Below the pieces are notes generated by a model, which was not told where the DNA came from, ran no database searches, and worked only from the letters and a program-made list of their open reading frames with translations. Made by a program: the position numbers and the translations under genes. A stretch of DNA of 64,000 nt from Streptomyces sp. NL15-2K (GTDB taxonomy: Bacteria > Actinomycetota > Actinomycetes > Streptomycetales > Streptomycetaceae), in contig NZ_CP130630.1 in NCBI RefSeq assembly GCF_030551255.1, positions 1,302,001-1,366,000 on the forward strand, given 5' to 3'. Shown piece by piece: positions 45,459-54,319 of this stretch. How positions within the stretch are numbered: position 1 is the stretch's first letter; every line of letters starts with the position of its first letter.

Positions 45459-46270
45459 ACGCGGGTGGCGGTGGTCTCGAAGATCTGGGTGCGTTCGTGT
45501 GCGCCGGTCAGCCGGTGTGCGATGTCGAGTACTTCGCCGTATGTCGCCGCGAGCGTGCACACCGGCCAGTCCGAGCCGAACATCAGGCGGTCCGGGCCGA
45601 AGGCGCCCAGCACGACGTCGGCGTACGGGCGCAGGTCGTCGATCGTCCAGGACGCGAGGTCGGCTTCGGTGACCATGCCGGAGAGTTTGCTGACCGTGTT
45701 GGGGAGGGCGGCGAGGGCGCGGAGGTCGGACGCCCAGGGTTCGAGGGTGCCGGAGGCGATGGGCGGCTTGCCCAAGTGGTCGAGGACGAAGGTGAGTTCG
45801 GGCAGCGAGGCCGCCGCCTTGATGCAGGCCGGGAGCTGGTGGGGCAGCACGACCAGGTCGTAGACCAGACCGGCGTCGGCGACGGCGGTCAGGCCACGGC
45901 GTACGTCCGGACGCAGCAGCCACTCCGGATCCCGCTCGCCCTGGACCTGGTGCCGGATGCCCTTGAGGTACTGCCCGCCGGGGAGTTCCCGCAGCCTGGC
46001 CAGTTCGTCGGCCACGTCGGGGCGCATCAGGTCGGTCCAGCCGACGACCCCCGCGACAAGCTCGTGCTCGGCGGCCAGGCCCAGGAACTCGGGGGTCTCC
46101 TCGGGCACGGTGACGGTCTGGACGAGGACCGTGCGGTCGACGCCTGCCACGCGGGCCTCGGGTGCGAGGTCTTCCACCGTGAAATCGCGTCGGAGGGGGC
46201 TGCCTTCGCCGATCCAGTCCTGGTCCCGTACGGACAGGTCCCAGACGTGGTGGTGCGCGTCCACGGTCAC
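45446..46270 (-). CDS. Amidohydrolase, L-fuconolactonase-like
   Basis: A 274-aa TIM-barrel amidohydrolase_2: DAHHHVWDLSVRDQDWIGEG at the start, VLDHLGKPPI in the middle, and the metal/active-site Asp in DRLMFGSDWPVC. This profile fits sugar-lactone hydrolases; its place in the operon makes L-fuconolactone the likely substrate. GTG 46270 is chosen for its GTGA overlap with the mutarotase stop; ATG 46282 is four codons earlier. Last gene of the fucose-type operon. Confidence 0.85.
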   Translation of the reverse strand: MTVDAHHHVWDLSVRDQDWIGEGSPLRRDFTVEDLAPEARVAGVDRTVLVQTVTVPEETPEFLGLAAEHELVAGVVGWTDLMRPDVADELARLRELPGGQYLKGIRHQVQGERDPEWLLRPDVRRGLTAVADAGLVYDLVVLPHQLPACIKAAASLPELTFVLDHLGKPPIASGTLEPWASDLRALAALPNTVSKLSGMVTEADLASWTIDDLRPYADVVLGAFGPDRLMFGSDWPVCTLAATYGEVLDIAHRLTGAHERTQIFETTATRVYDL

Positions 46271-46581
46271 GGCAGCTCCCATACGACGGGCAGGCCGGCG
46301 TCGGCTCCCTCGCCGGAGTAGTCGTGCACCACGTCCAGCAGCTCGGCCATCCGGGCCTGCCAGGCGACGTTGACCGGGAGTTTCTCCAGCTCGGCGAGGA
46401 GGCGGGCGTAGTCCTCGCACTCCAGGACGTGGAAGAGGTCGGTGCCGCTGCGCCAGATCGTCCAGGAGGTGGCGCCGGCGGCGCGGATCGCGTCGGTGAG
46501 CTCGACGGGGACCTCGCGGTGGGCGGCCTCGTACTCGGCGACGCGGTCCGCGCGGACCTTGGTGTGCAGGGCGACTCTCAT
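46267..46581 (-). CDS. L-rhamnose/L-fucose mutarotase (DUF718)
   Basis: A 104-aa ferredoxin-fold dimer: MRVALHTKVRADRVAEYEAA, then EVPVELTDAIRAAGATSWTI, WRSGTDLFHVLECEDYARLL and LDVVHDYSGEGADAGLPVVW. DUF718 proteins interconvert alpha and beta anomers of 6-deoxysugars. ATG 46581 overlaps the aldo/keto reductase stop (ATGA). Its ribosome binding site lies inside the repeated C-terminal codons of that upstream gene. Confidence 0.9.
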   Translation of the reverse strand: MRVALHTKVRADRVAEYEAAHREVPVELTDAIRAAGATSWTIWRSGTDLFHVLECEDYARLLAELEKLPVNVAWQARMAELLDVVHDYSGEGADAGLPVVWELP

Positions 46582-47624
46582 GACGGCTCCTCCAACGACC
46601 CCTCTGACGGCTCTTCTGACGGTTCCTCCGACGGCTCCTCTGACGGTTCCTCCGCGGGGACGGGGACATCGGCGGGCAGGAGGCCGCTGTCCCGCAGTTC
46701 CTGCCAGAAGGCGGTGGGCACAGTGGCCGCGAACTGGTCGGCGCAGTCGTGGACCTCGGCCGCGGAGCGGGTGCCGACGAGGACGCTCGCGACCGCCGGA
46801 TGCGCGGCACAGAACGCCAGGGCGGCGGCCCGCAGGGTGGTGCCGTGACGGTCGGCGACGGACTTCAGGCGCAGGGCGTGGTCCAACAACTCGGATGGCG
46901 CCTGGGCGTAGTTGTACGTCGCTCCCGGCCTCGGGTCCGCCAGCAGGCCGGAGTTGAAGGCGCCGCCGACGACGACGGAGGCACCGCGTTTCTGCGCCTC
47001 GGGCAGCAGCTCGATCGAAGCCCGCTGATCGAGCAGGGTGTAGCGGCCCGCGCACAGCACCACGTCGACGTCCGTGTCACGGACGAAGCGCGTGAGCATC
47101 TCGGCCTGGTTCATGCCCGCGCCGATCGCACCGACGACGCCCTCCGAGCGGAGCTTCTCCAGGGCCGGGTAGCCCTCCCGGAAGGCCTGTTCGGCGTGGT
47201 CGTCGGGGTCGTGGAGGTAGACGACGTCCACGCGGTCGAGGCCGAGCCGTTCCAGACTGGCCTCCAGGGTGCGTCGTACACCGTCGGCGCTGAAGTCCCA
47301 CACGCGGCGGTGGGTGGCGGGGACCGCGAAGCCGTTGGCCAGATCGTCGCCGCCGCCCTGGGAGGCCTCCAGGCGGCGGCCCACCTTCGTCGAGACCGTG
47401 TACCGCTCCCGGGGGTGGGCGCGCAGGGCGGCCCCGAGGCGGCGTTCGGACAGGCCGAGGCCGTAGTGCGGGGCGGTGTCGAAGTAGCGCACGCCCCGCT
47501 GCCAGGCGGCACTCACGGCCTCGTGCGCCTGCTCCTCGCCGACCTCCGTGAAGAGGTTGCCGATCGCGGCGGCGCCGAAGGCCAGGGGGCTGACTCGCAC
47601 GCCGCTGTTGCCGAGCCGGTTCAC
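46578..47624 (-). CDS. Aldo/keto reductase, L-fucose dehydrogenase-like
   Basis: A 348-aa AKR: FGAAAIGNLFTEVGEEQAHE, catalytic Asp-Tyr region YFDTAPHYGLGLSERRLGAA (Asp and Tyr in DTAPHYG), Lys in YTVSTKVGRRL, and VDVVYLHDPDDH with His. The subgroup oxidises L-fucose or similar aldoses to lactones. GTG 47624 overlaps the upstream SDR stop (GTGA). The last ~24 residues are EEPS repeats coded by a 12-bp DNA repeat and are absent from the AKR fold. Confidence 0.85.
   Translation of the reverse strand: MNRLGNSGVRVSPLAFGAAAIGNLFTEVGEEQAHEAVSAAWQRGVRYFDTAPHYGLGLSERRLGAALRAHPRERYTVSTKVGRRLEASQGGGDDLANGFAVPATHRRVWDFSADGVRRTLEASLERLGLDRVDVVYLHDPDDHAEQAFREGYPALEKLRSEGVVGAIGAGMNQAEMLTRFVRDTDVDVVLCAGRYTLLDQRASIELLPEAQKRGASVVVGGAFNSGLLADPRPGATYNYAQAPSELLDHALRLKSVADRHGTTLRAAALAFCAAHPAVASVLVGTRSAAEVHDCADQFAATVPTAFWQELRDSGLLPADVPVPAEEPSEEPSEEPSEEPSEGSLEEPS
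46581..46652 (-). repeat. 12-bp repeat coding the EEPS tail of the aldo/keto reductase
   Basis: Six tandem 12-bp units (plus strand TGACGGNTCCTC and variants) encode EEPS-type tetrapeptides at the end of the AKR. On the coding strand each unit contains a GAGGA core, so several Shine-Dalgarno-like sites precede the mutarotase start, which lies at the edge of the last unit. Confidence 0.85.
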
Positions 47625-48376
47625 TGGCCCGCCGGACGCAGGCGCAGGCCCTGCATGCCGCCGTCCACGGCGAGTGAGGTGCCGGTCGTGGCGCCGGACA
47701 GCGGGCTCGCCAGGTAGGCGATCGCGCCCGCGACCTCGTCCGCGCTGACGAGGCGGCCGGTGGGCTGGCGGGCCTCCAGGGCGGCACGCTCGGCGGCCGG
47801 GTCGGCGGCCTTGGACAGCAGGCGGCCGATCCACGGGGTGTCCGCCGTGCCGGGGTTGACGCAGTTGACGCGGATGCCCTCGCGGACGTGGTCGGCGGCC
47901 ATCGCGAGGGTGAGGGAGTACACGGCGCCCTTGGTCGCGCTGTACAGCGCCCGCTGCGGAAGGCCCGCGGTGGCCGCGATGGAGGACGTGTTGACGATCG
48001 CCGCGTGCTCGGACGCGCGCAGGTGGGGCAGGGCGGCGCGGGCCACGCGGACCATGCCGACGACGTTGACGTCGAGGACGCGGTGCCACTCCTCGTCGTC
48101 GTTGTCCGCGACGGTGCCCTGGGCGCCGATGCCCGCGTTGTTGACCAGGACGTCGAGTCCGCCGAGGTCGGCGGCGGCCGCCGCCACGGCCTGGCGTACG
48201 GAGGCGTCGTCGGTGACGTCGGCCCGGTAGGCGCGCAGCGGCTTGTCGACCGACGACGGGTCCAGGTCGAGGACGGCGACCTGGGCCCCGCGCGCGGCGA
48301 GGAGTTCGGCCGTCGCCCGGCCGATGCCGGAGGCGCCGCCCGTCACCAGGGCCTTGAGGCCCTCGAAGTCGCTCAT
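47621..48376 (-). CDS. SDR oxidoreductase, likely 2-keto-3-deoxy-L-fuconate dehydrogenase
   Basis: A 251-aa classical SDR: cofactor loop [23 protein letters not shown] after strand 2 (NAD preference), NNAG, catalytic Ser in VNTSSIAA and YSATK (Tyr-x3-Lys). In this operon, after the fuconate dehydratase, oxidation of 2-keto-3-deoxy-L-fuconate is the expected step. ATG 48376 overlaps the dehydratase stop (ATGA) and its own stop overlaps the AKR start. Confidence 0.85.
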   Translation of the reverse strand: MSDFEGLKALVTGGASGIGRATAELLAARGAQVAVLDLDPSSVDKPLRAYRADVTDDASVRQAVAAAAADLGGLDVLVNNAGIGAQGTVADNDDEEWHRVLDVNVVGMVRVARAALPHLRASEHAAIVNTSSIAATAGLPQRALYSATKGAVYSLTLAMAADHVREGIRVNCVNPGTADTPWIGRLLSKAADPAAERAALEARQPTGRLVSADEVAGAIAYLASPLSGATTGTSLAVDGGMQGLRLRPAGQ

Positions 48377-49743
48377 ACCGCCTGTCCTTTCTTGTCGGTC
48401 GTCTTGTCGGTCGTCTTGTCGGTCGTCGCGAGATCGGCTGCCCAGAAGGCGCCGTCGGGGAACGTGAACCGCGCGATGGACTCCGGCCGCATGGCGGCCG
48501 AGAAGCCCGGCGCGGTGGGTGCGGCGTAGTTACCCTCGCGGATCACCACCGGGGCGAGGAAGTGGTCGTGGAGATGGTCGACGTACTCGATCACGCGGTC
48601 CTCGGTGGTGCCGGACAGCGCCACGTAGTCGAACATCGACAGGTGCTGGACGAGTTCGCACAGGCCGACGCCGCCCGCGTGCGGGCATACGGGCACGCCG
48701 AACTTGGCCGCGAGCAGCAGGATGGCGAGGTTCTCGTTGACGCCCGCGACCCGGGCCGCGTCGATCTGGAGGATGTCGATCGCGCCGGCCTGGAGGAGCT
48801 GTTTGAAGACGATCCGGTTGTGGACGTGCTCGCCGGTGGCCACCTTGACGGGTGCCACGGCCTTGCGGATCGCCGCGTGGCCGAGCACGTCGTCGGGGCT
48901 GGTGGGCTCCTCGATCCAGTACGGGTCGAACTCGGCGAGGGCCTTGGTCCAGCGGACCGCCTCGTCGACGTCCCAGCGCTGGTTGGCGTCGATGGCCACG
49001 CGGATGTCCGGGCCGACGACCGAGCGGGCGACACGGCAGCGCCGGATGTCGTCCTCCAGGTCCGCGCCGACCTTGAGCTTGATCTGCCGGAAGCCGTCGG
49101 CGACCGCCCGGTCGGCGAGCCGGGTGAGCTTGTCGTCGCTGTAGCCGAGCCACCCGGGGGATGTGGTGTAGGCGGGGTAGCCCTGGGCGAGCAGGCTCGC
49201 GGTGCGCTCGGCGGCGCCCTCCCGGCCCTTGCGCAGGATCTCCAGCGCCTCCTCGGGCGTGAGCGCGTCCGTCAGGTAGCGGAAGTCGATCTGTCCTACC
49301 AGCCACTCGGGCGCGGCCTCGGCGAGCAGCCGCCACAGTGGCTTTTCGGCGCGTTTGGCCGCCAGGTCCCACACGGCGTTGACCACCGCGCCGATCGCCA
49401 TGTGCATCACGCCCTTCTCGGGCCCGAGCCAGCGCAGCTGGCTGTCCCCGATCAGGTCCCGGAAGAGTCCACCCGGGTCGGCGCACACCTCCTCGACGGG
49501 CCGCCCGACCACGTGGTGGCGCAGCGCGTGGATCGCGGCGACCTGGACCTCGTTGCCCCGCCCGATGGTGAAGGTGAAGCCGTGCCCCTCCGGCCCGTCC
49601 TCGGCGTCGGTGCGCAGCACGACGTACGCGGCCGAGTAGTCGGGGTCCGGGTTCATCGCGTCGGAGCCGTCGAGCTCGCGTGAGGTGGGGAACCTGATGT
49701 CGTAGGTGTCGACCGCGGTGATGCGGACGGGCGTCGGGGACAC
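48373..49743 (-). CDS. L-fuconate dehydratase (enolase superfamily)
   Basis: A 456-aa enolase-superfamily enzyme of the fuconate-dehydratase subgroup: [20 protein letters not shown] at the N-terminal cap, KxK motif IKLKVGADL, metal ligands in [24 protein letters not shown] and [10 protein letters not shown], and the His-containing [12 protein letters not shown]. It dehydrates L-fuconate to 2-keto-3-deoxy-L-fuconate. GTG 49743 is the first fitting start. The C-terminus ends in three TTDK repeats coded by 12-bp DNA units. It follows the permease gene after 36 bp. Confidence 0.9.
   Translation of the reverse strand: MSPTPVRITAVDTYDIRFPTSRELDGSDAMNPDPDYSAAYVVLRTDAEDGPEGHGFTFTIGRGNEVQVAAIHALRHHVVGRPVEEVCADPGGLFRDLIGDSQLRWLGPEKGVMHMAIGAVVNAVWDLAAKRAEKPLWRLLAEAAPEWLVGQIDFRYLTDALTPEEALEILRKGREGAAERTASLLAQGYPAYTTSPGWLGYSDDKLTRLADRAVADGFRQIKLKVGADLEDDIRRCRVARSVVGPDIRVAIDANQRWDVDEAVRWTKALAEFDPYWIEEPTSPDDVLGHAAIRKAVAPVKVATGEHVHNRIVFKQLLQAGAIDILQIDAARVAGVNENLAILLLAAKFGVPVCPHAGGVGLCELVQHLSMFDYVALSGTTEDRVIEYVDHLHDHFLAPVVIREGNYAAPTAPGFSAAMRPESIARFTFPDGAFWAADLATTDKTTDKTTDKKGQAV
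48391..48426 (-). repeat. 12-bp repeat coding the TTDK tail of the fuconate dehydratase
   Basis: Three exact copies of CTTGTCGGTCGT (plus strand) just before the next gene's start. With the EEPS array it is the second C-terminal 12-bp repeat in this operon. Confidence 0.9.
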
Positions 49744-49779
49744 AGAGGGCCTTTCGGTCGGTGACGGGGACGAGGCGGG

Positions 49780-50808
49780 TCAGTCCTGGGCGCGCCCCGT
49801 CGTGACGCGGGCGATCATGAGGGCGAGCAGGATGATTCCGCCGTAGATGGCCTGGATCCAGAAGGACGGCACCTGGGCGAGGGTCAGCAGGTTCTGTACG
49901 ACTCCGAGGAGGAGTACGCCGGTCAGGGCGCCGAACATGGTGCCCTTGCCGCCGTCGAGGCTGATGCCGCCGATCACCGCCGCCGCGAACACCGTGAAGA
50001 TCATGTTCTGGCCCTGGTTGGCGCTGATCGCGCCCACGTAGCCGGTCTGCAGGAGCCCGCCGACGGAGGCTAGGACCCCGGCGACGACGAACACGCCGAG
50101 CATCACCCGGTCGACGCGGATGCCGGCCGCGCGGGCCGCGTCCGGGTTGCCGCCGATGGCGTACAGGGCGCGTCCGACGCGGTGGTACTTCAGCACGAAC
50201 CCGGCGACCGCGAAGGCGACCGCGGCGAGCCACACCGACATCGGGATGTTCAGGAAGGTGGTGGTGGCCAGCGAGTAGAAGCTGTCGGGCATGCCGAACA
50301 GCGTCTTGCCCTTGGTGGCGCCGACGAGCAGACCGCGCAGGACGATCAGCATCGCGAGCGTCACGATGAACGCGTTCAGCTTGAACTTCACGACCAGGAC
50401 GCCGTTGAACGCGCCGATCGCCGCACCGACGACGAGGATCGAGAGCAGGGCGAGCGCGGCCGGGAACTCGCTGCCCCAGCCGGACTGGGCGGCGGGCAGC
50501 ACGAGGAGCGCGCCCACGGCGGGGGCGATGCCGACGACCGATTCGAGGGACAGGTCGAACTTGCCGGTGATCAGCACCAGCGACTCGGCCAGCACCACCA
50601 TCGCGAGCGCGGCCGAGGCGCCGAGGATCGAGATCAGGTTGCGCTCGGTGAGGAACGAGTCGTTGACGATCGCGCCGAACACCAGGAGCAGCAACAGGGC
50701 CGGTACGAGGGCGAGTTCGCGGGCCCGGCGCAGCAGGACGGTCCTTGCCGACCGGGCGGCCGGGGTCCGGAGCGGTGCGAGCGGCGGGGCGGCCTTGGTA
50801 TCAGCCAT
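49780..50808 (-). CDS. Sugar ABC transporter permease, RbsC type
   Basis: A 342-aa BPD_transp_2 permease with 8-10 helices: ALVPALLLLLVFGAIVNDSF, AMVVLAESLVLITGKFDLSLESVVGI in outline, and the family loop GGNPDAARAAGIRVDRVML with GGISLDGGKGTMFGAL. It forms the membrane channel for the sugar taken up by this system. Its start overlaps the ATPase stop by eight bases. Confidence 0.92.
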   Translation of the reverse strand: MADTKAAPPLAPLRTPAARSARTVLLRRARELALVPALLLLLVFGAIVNDSFLTERNLISILGASAALAMVVLAESLVLITGKFDLSLESVVGIAPAVGALLVLPAAQSGWGSEFPAALALLSILVVGAAIGAFNGVLVVKFKLNAFIVTLAMLIVLRGLLVGATKGKTLFGMPDSFYSLATTTFLNIPMSVWLAAVAFAVAGFVLKYHRVGRALYAIGGNPDAARAAGIRVDRVMLGVFVVAGVLASVGGLLQTGYVGAISANQGQNMIFTVFAAAVIGGISLDGGKGTMFGALTGVLLLGVVQNLLTLAQVPSFWIQAIYGGIILLALMIARVTTGRAQD

Positions 50809-52300
50809 GGTCCACTCCTTCGATGGAGGCGATCAGCTCGTGGTCGCGCCAGCCCGCCTGGTGCTCGGCGACCACGCGGCCGTGGAAGAGGACGAGGACG
50901 CGGTCGCAGCGCCTGAGGTCGTCGAGTTCGTCGGAGACGACGAGTACGGCCGTGCCGTCCTCGCGGGCGCTGTCCACGCGGGCGAGCAGGGACTCCTTGG
51001 ACTTCACGTCGACGCCCGCGGTGGGGTTGATCAGGACCAGCAGCCGTGGGTCGGAGGCGAGGGCGCGGGCCATGACGACCTTCTGGGCGTTGCCGCCGGA
51101 CAGGTCGGAGACGGGCTGGTCGGGGCCTTCGGTGTGGATGTCGAGGCGGTCGATCAGTTCGGTGGCGAAGCCGCGTTTGCGGTCGGTGCCGACGAAGCCG
51201 AAGCGGCCGAGCCGGTCGAGGACGCTCAGGGTGGCGTTGTCGCCGACGGTCATGCCGACGACCAGGCCCTGGGAGTGACGGTCACGAGGGACGCAGCCGA
51301 CACCGGCGCGCAGAGCTGCCCGCACATCGCCGAACGGGAGCTGCTTTCCCTCCAGTCGGGCCGTTCCGCGCTGCGGCGTGTGCAGTCCCGTGAGGGACTC
51401 GGCCAGCTCGATCTTGCCGCTGGCGCTGGATCCGGCGAGTCCGACGACCTCGCCGCTGCGGACGGTCAGGTCGACGTTGTCGTAGGCGTCCGAGGTGAGG
51501 CCGCGGGCGTCGAGGAGGACGGGGGCACTGTCGTCGACGAGCCTTTCCTGTACGGCCTGGTCGGCGAGCGTCTCGATGGTCTCCCCCGCCATGGCCTCCA
51601 CCAGCGCGGCCCTCGGCAGGTCGGCGACGGGGGCGGTGGTGATCCAGCGGGCGTCGCGCAGGACGGTCACGGTCTGGCAGACCTCGTACACCTCCTGGAG
51701 GTGGTGCGAGATGAACAGGAAGGTGACTCCGGAGTCCTGCAGGGCGCGCATGCGGGTGAACAGGCGCTCGATCTCACGGTTGTCGAGCTGGGCGGTCGGC
51801 TCGTCGAGGACGATGAAGCGGGCGCCGAAGCTCAACGCCCGGGCGATCTCCACCATTTGACGGTCCTCGACCTTGAGGTCGGCGGTGCGCGTCTCCGGGT
51901 CGACGTGCACGTCCCAGGTGGCGAGCAGTTCGGCGGCCTGGCTCTTGAGCCGCCGCCAGCTGATGAACCCGCGTTCGAGCGGCTGCCGGTTGATGAACAG
52001 GTTCTCGGCGACGGTCAGCTCCGGGACGACCGTGGGCCGCTGGTAGACGCAGGCGACCTTGCGGCGCCAGGCGTCCCGGTCGGCGAGCGGGGGCGCGGGG
52101 TCGCCGTCGAAGCGGACCGTGCCCTCGTCCGGGGCCTGGAGGCCGGTGAGGACGGTGACGAGGGTGGACTTGCCGGCGCCGTTGCGGCCGACGAGTGCGT
52201 GGGACTCGCCGGGCAGGACGGTGAGCCGGCCGTCGGCGAGGGCGGTGGTGGGGCCGTAGCGTTTGACGATGCCCCGCGCCTCAACAAGTGGGGTGCTCAT
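50801..52300 (-). CDS. Sugar ABC transporter ATP-binding protein, RbsA type (two NBDs)
   Basis: A 499-aa double ATPase. The first half has Walker A GRNGAGKST and Walker B FIVLDEPTAQLD. The second half has a degenerate Walker A (GSSASGKIE, no Ser/Thr after Lys), signature DLSGGNAQKVVMARAL and Walker B-like LLVLINPTAGVD. A weak second site is normal for RbsA/MglA proteins. ATG 52300 overlaps the stop of the binding-protein gene (ATGA). Confidence 0.92.
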   Translation of the reverse strand: MSTPLVEARGIVKRYGPTTALADGRLTVLPGESHALVGRNGAGKSTLVTVLTGLQAPDEGTVRFDGDPAPPLADRDAWRRKVACVYQRPTVVPELTVAENLFINRQPLERGFISWRRLKSQAAELLATWDVHVDPETRTADLKVEDRQMVEIARALSFGARFIVLDEPTAQLDNREIERLFTRMRALQDSGVTFLFISHHLQEVYEVCQTVTVLRDARWITTAPVADLPRAALVEAMAGETIETLADQAVQERLVDDSAPVLLDARGLTSDAYDNVDLTVRSGEVVGLAGSSASGKIELAESLTGLHTPQRGTARLEGKQLPFGDVRAALRAGVGCVPRDRHSQGLVVGMTVGDNATLSVLDRLGRFGFVGTDRKRGFATELIDRLDIHTEGPDQPVSDLSGGNAQKVVMARALASDPRLLVLINPTAGVDVKSKESLLARVDSAREDGTAVLVVSDELDDLRRCDRVLVLFHGRVVAEHQAGWRDHELIASIEGVDHG

Positions 52301-53370
52301 TTGACCGTGTTGCCCCAGAGCTTGGGGTCGTCGACGTTCTCCTTGGTGACCAGTGGTGCGGGCAACTGGTCCTCGAGGATGCCGCTGGGCAGCTCGACGA
52401 TCGTCGAGTCGTGGTCGGTCGGGCCCGGCTTGAACGTCTTCCCCTCCATGGCCGCCTTGATGTAGTACATGCCGTACTTGGCGTAGAGGTCCGCGGGCTG
52501 GGAGACGGTGGCGTCGATCTCGCCCTTGCGGATGGCGTCGTACTCCTGCGGGATGCCGTCGTTGGAGACGATCGTGATGTGGCCCGACTGGCCGGCCTTC
52601 TTCAGCATCCCCTTCGACTTCAGGGTCTGCAGGGTCGGGGCGAGGTAGACGCCGCCCGCCTGCATGTAGATGCCCTTGATGTCGGGGTTGGCGTTGAGGA
52701 GCGTGTCCAGCTTCGAGGCCGCCGTGTCGGACTCCCACTTCGCGGGGATCTCCAGCACCTTCAGCTTGGGGAAGTTCTTCTTCACGCAGGAGCGGAACGC
52801 CTCCGAGCGCTCGCGGCCGTTGACCGAGGCGAGGTCGCCCATGATCTGCACGACCTTGCCGGAGGGGATCTGCTCACCGAGGTACTGGCAGGCCTTCTCG
52901 CCGTACGCGACGTTGTTGGCGCGCACCACCATGGCGACCTTGCCCTTGTCCGGCGCCACGTCGACCGCGACGACCGGCACGCCCTTGCGTTCGGCCTGGT
53001 CGAGGCCGGCCTCGATGGCGGCGCTGTCCAGCGGGGCGACGACCAGGCCCTTGACGCCCTGGTTGAGCTGGTTGTTGATGTCGGTGATCTGCTGGGAGGG
53101 GTCGCTGTTGGAGTTGACCGTCTTCAGCGCGTCGACCTCCTCGGACTTCGCCATCTTGGGTACGTAGTCGTTGTACGACTGCCAGAACGGCGAGGTCAGC
53201 AGGGGCAGGATCACTCCGACCTTGCCGGTGCCGTCACCTCCCGCGCTGGAGGCGCCGCCGGTGTCCTTGGTGCTGCCGCACGCCGCGAGCACGAGGGAGG
53301 CGCCGACGGCCGCGGCCACCGCGCCGACGCTTCGGGACCTGTTCCGCTTCCACACTGTCTTGCCGGGCAT
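52297..53370 (-). CDS. Sugar ABC transporter substrate-binding lipoprotein, RbsB type
   Basis: A 357-aa Peripla_BP_4 protein: Arg/Lys-rich signal, lipobox LAAC (about Cys31), then VGVILPLLTSPFWQSYNDYV, QQITDINNQLNQGVKGLVVA and GVPVVAVDVAPD. First gene of the operon, divergent from the FadR-type regulator with two candidate operators between. The pathway downstream suggests L-fucose or a close 6-deoxy sugar as ligand. Confidence 0.9.
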   Translation of the reverse strand: MPGKTVWKRNRSRSVGAVAAAVGASLVLAACGSTKDTGGASSAGGDGTGKVGVILPLLTSPFWQSYNDYVPKMAKSEEVDALKTVNSNSDPSQQITDINNQLNQGVKGLVVAPLDSAAIEAGLDQAERKGVPVVAVDVAPDKGKVAMVVRANNVAYGEKACQYLGEQIPSGKVVQIMGDLASVNGRERSEAFRSCVKKNFPKLKVLEIPAKWESDTAASKLDTLLNANPDIKGIYMQAGGVYLAPTLQTLKSKGMLKKAGQSGHITIVSNDGIPQEYDAIRKGEIDATVSQPADLYAKYGMYYIKAAMEGKTFKPGPTDHDSTIVELPSGILEDQLPAPLVTKENVDDPKLWGNTVK

Positions 53371-53414
53371 CTGGCGGCTCCTCGTTGAGCGTGTTCGAGC
53401 AGATGCCCGCATAC

Positions 53415-53425
53415 TTATCAGACCA
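53415..53425. promoter_or_regulatory. Weaker FadR-type half-operator near the binding-protein gene
   Basis: TTATCAGACCA on the plus strand (TGGTCTGATAA on the minus) shares one full arm, GACCA, with the palindrome at 53479-53489 and lies 45 bp before the binding-protein start. Confidence 0.4.
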
Positions 53426-53478
53426 CTTCCCCGGAACAACACCCTCTAGAGGCAGATTCTCGCGGATTCCAGCCATAG

Positions 53479-53489
53479 TGGTCGGACCA
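53479..53489. promoter_or_regulatory. Operator for the FadR/GntR regulator
   Basis: TGGTC-G-GACCA, a perfect palindrome of the TNGTNNNACNA type recognised by FadR-subfamily regulators, between the regulator and the sugar-uptake operon. Confidence 0.6.
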
Positions 53490-53534
53490 CACTGGTGGTT
53501 AGACTGCGGCGCACCCGGTGAGTGGAGGAATGGC

Positions 53535-54236
53535 GTGGACGAGACAGCCCCGCAGAAGGGCACCGTGACACAGCGCGCCATCGAGCAGATCAAGGCGATG
53601 ATCGGCGAGGGGCGGCTGGAGCCGGGCCAGCGGCTGCCCACCGAGCGCGATCTGGCCGCCCGGCTCGGTATCTCCCGCAGTTCGATGCGTGAGGCGATCC
53701 GCGCGCTCACCGTCTTGGGCGTGCTGGAGGCCCGGCACGGTTCGGGCATCTACGTCACCCAGCTGGAGGCCGGCGATCTGCTGGAGACCTTCGGCGTGGT
53801 GGCCGATCTCTCGCGCGGCCCGCGTCTGGTGGAGCTGCTGGAGGTCCGCCGCATCCTGGAGTCGACGGCGACGGCGCTGGCCGCCGCCCGCATCACCCCG
53901 GACCAGCTCGCCGAGGTCGAGAAGCACCTGACGGCGATGAACGCCACGGACGACCCCGAGGAGATCCTCGCCCACGACCTGGCCTTCCACCACGAGATCG
54001 CGACGGCCGCCGGCAACGAGACCATGGCCGCGATCCTGGACGGCCTGTCCTCCCGCACCTTCCGCGCCCGCGTCTGGCGCGGCTACCAGGAGGAGGGCGC
54101 CTTCGCCCGCACCCGCCGCGAACACGCGGCCATCCACCGCGCGCTGGTCGCCCGCGACCCGGAGGCGGCGCGGGCGGCGGCGGCCGCGCATGTGGGGGAA
54201 GTGGAGGAGTGGCTGCGCAGTCAACTCGCGCGGTAG
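53535..54236 (+). CDS. FadR-subfamily GntR transcriptional regulator
   Basis: A 233-aa protein with a winged HTH (AIEQIKAMIGEGRLEPGQRL, PTERDLAARLGISRSSMREA, LEARHGSGIYV) and a C-terminal FCD ligand domain. The metal-site residues lie in HDLAFHHEIATAAGN and REHAAIHRALV. GTG 53535 follows GGAGG; the nearby ATG 53530 is out of frame. It is divergent from the fucose-type operon and most likely represses it until a pathway sugar acid binds. Confidence 0.9.
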   Translation: MDETAPQKGTVTQRAIEQIKAMIGEGRLEPGQRLPTERDLAARLGISRSSMREAIRALTVLGVLEARHGSGIYVTQLEAGDLLETFGVVADLSRGPRLVELLEVRRILESTATALAAARITPDQLAEVEKHLTAMNATDDPEEILAHDLAFHHEIATAAGNETMAAILDGLSSRTFRARVWRGYQEEGAFARTRREHAAIHRALVARDPEAARAAAAAHVGEVEEWLRSQLAR

Positions 54237-54319
54237 ACCAGGCGCTCGACCGGAACCTTCCCTTTTTGCCCCGACGCGACGCGGCCCGAAGGTCACTGGG
54301 GCCGTTGTCGTCGTGGACA

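Noticed and set aside
43935..45923. 662-codon open frame on the minus strand
   Set aside because: Antisense to the lipase maturation factor gene.
50801..52300. Degenerate second Walker A of the RbsA-type ATPase as a mutation
   Set aside because: A weak second site is normal for this family.
53530..53535. ATG 53530 as start of the GntR regulator
   Set aside because: Out of frame; GTG 53535 fits the ribosome binding site and domain start.
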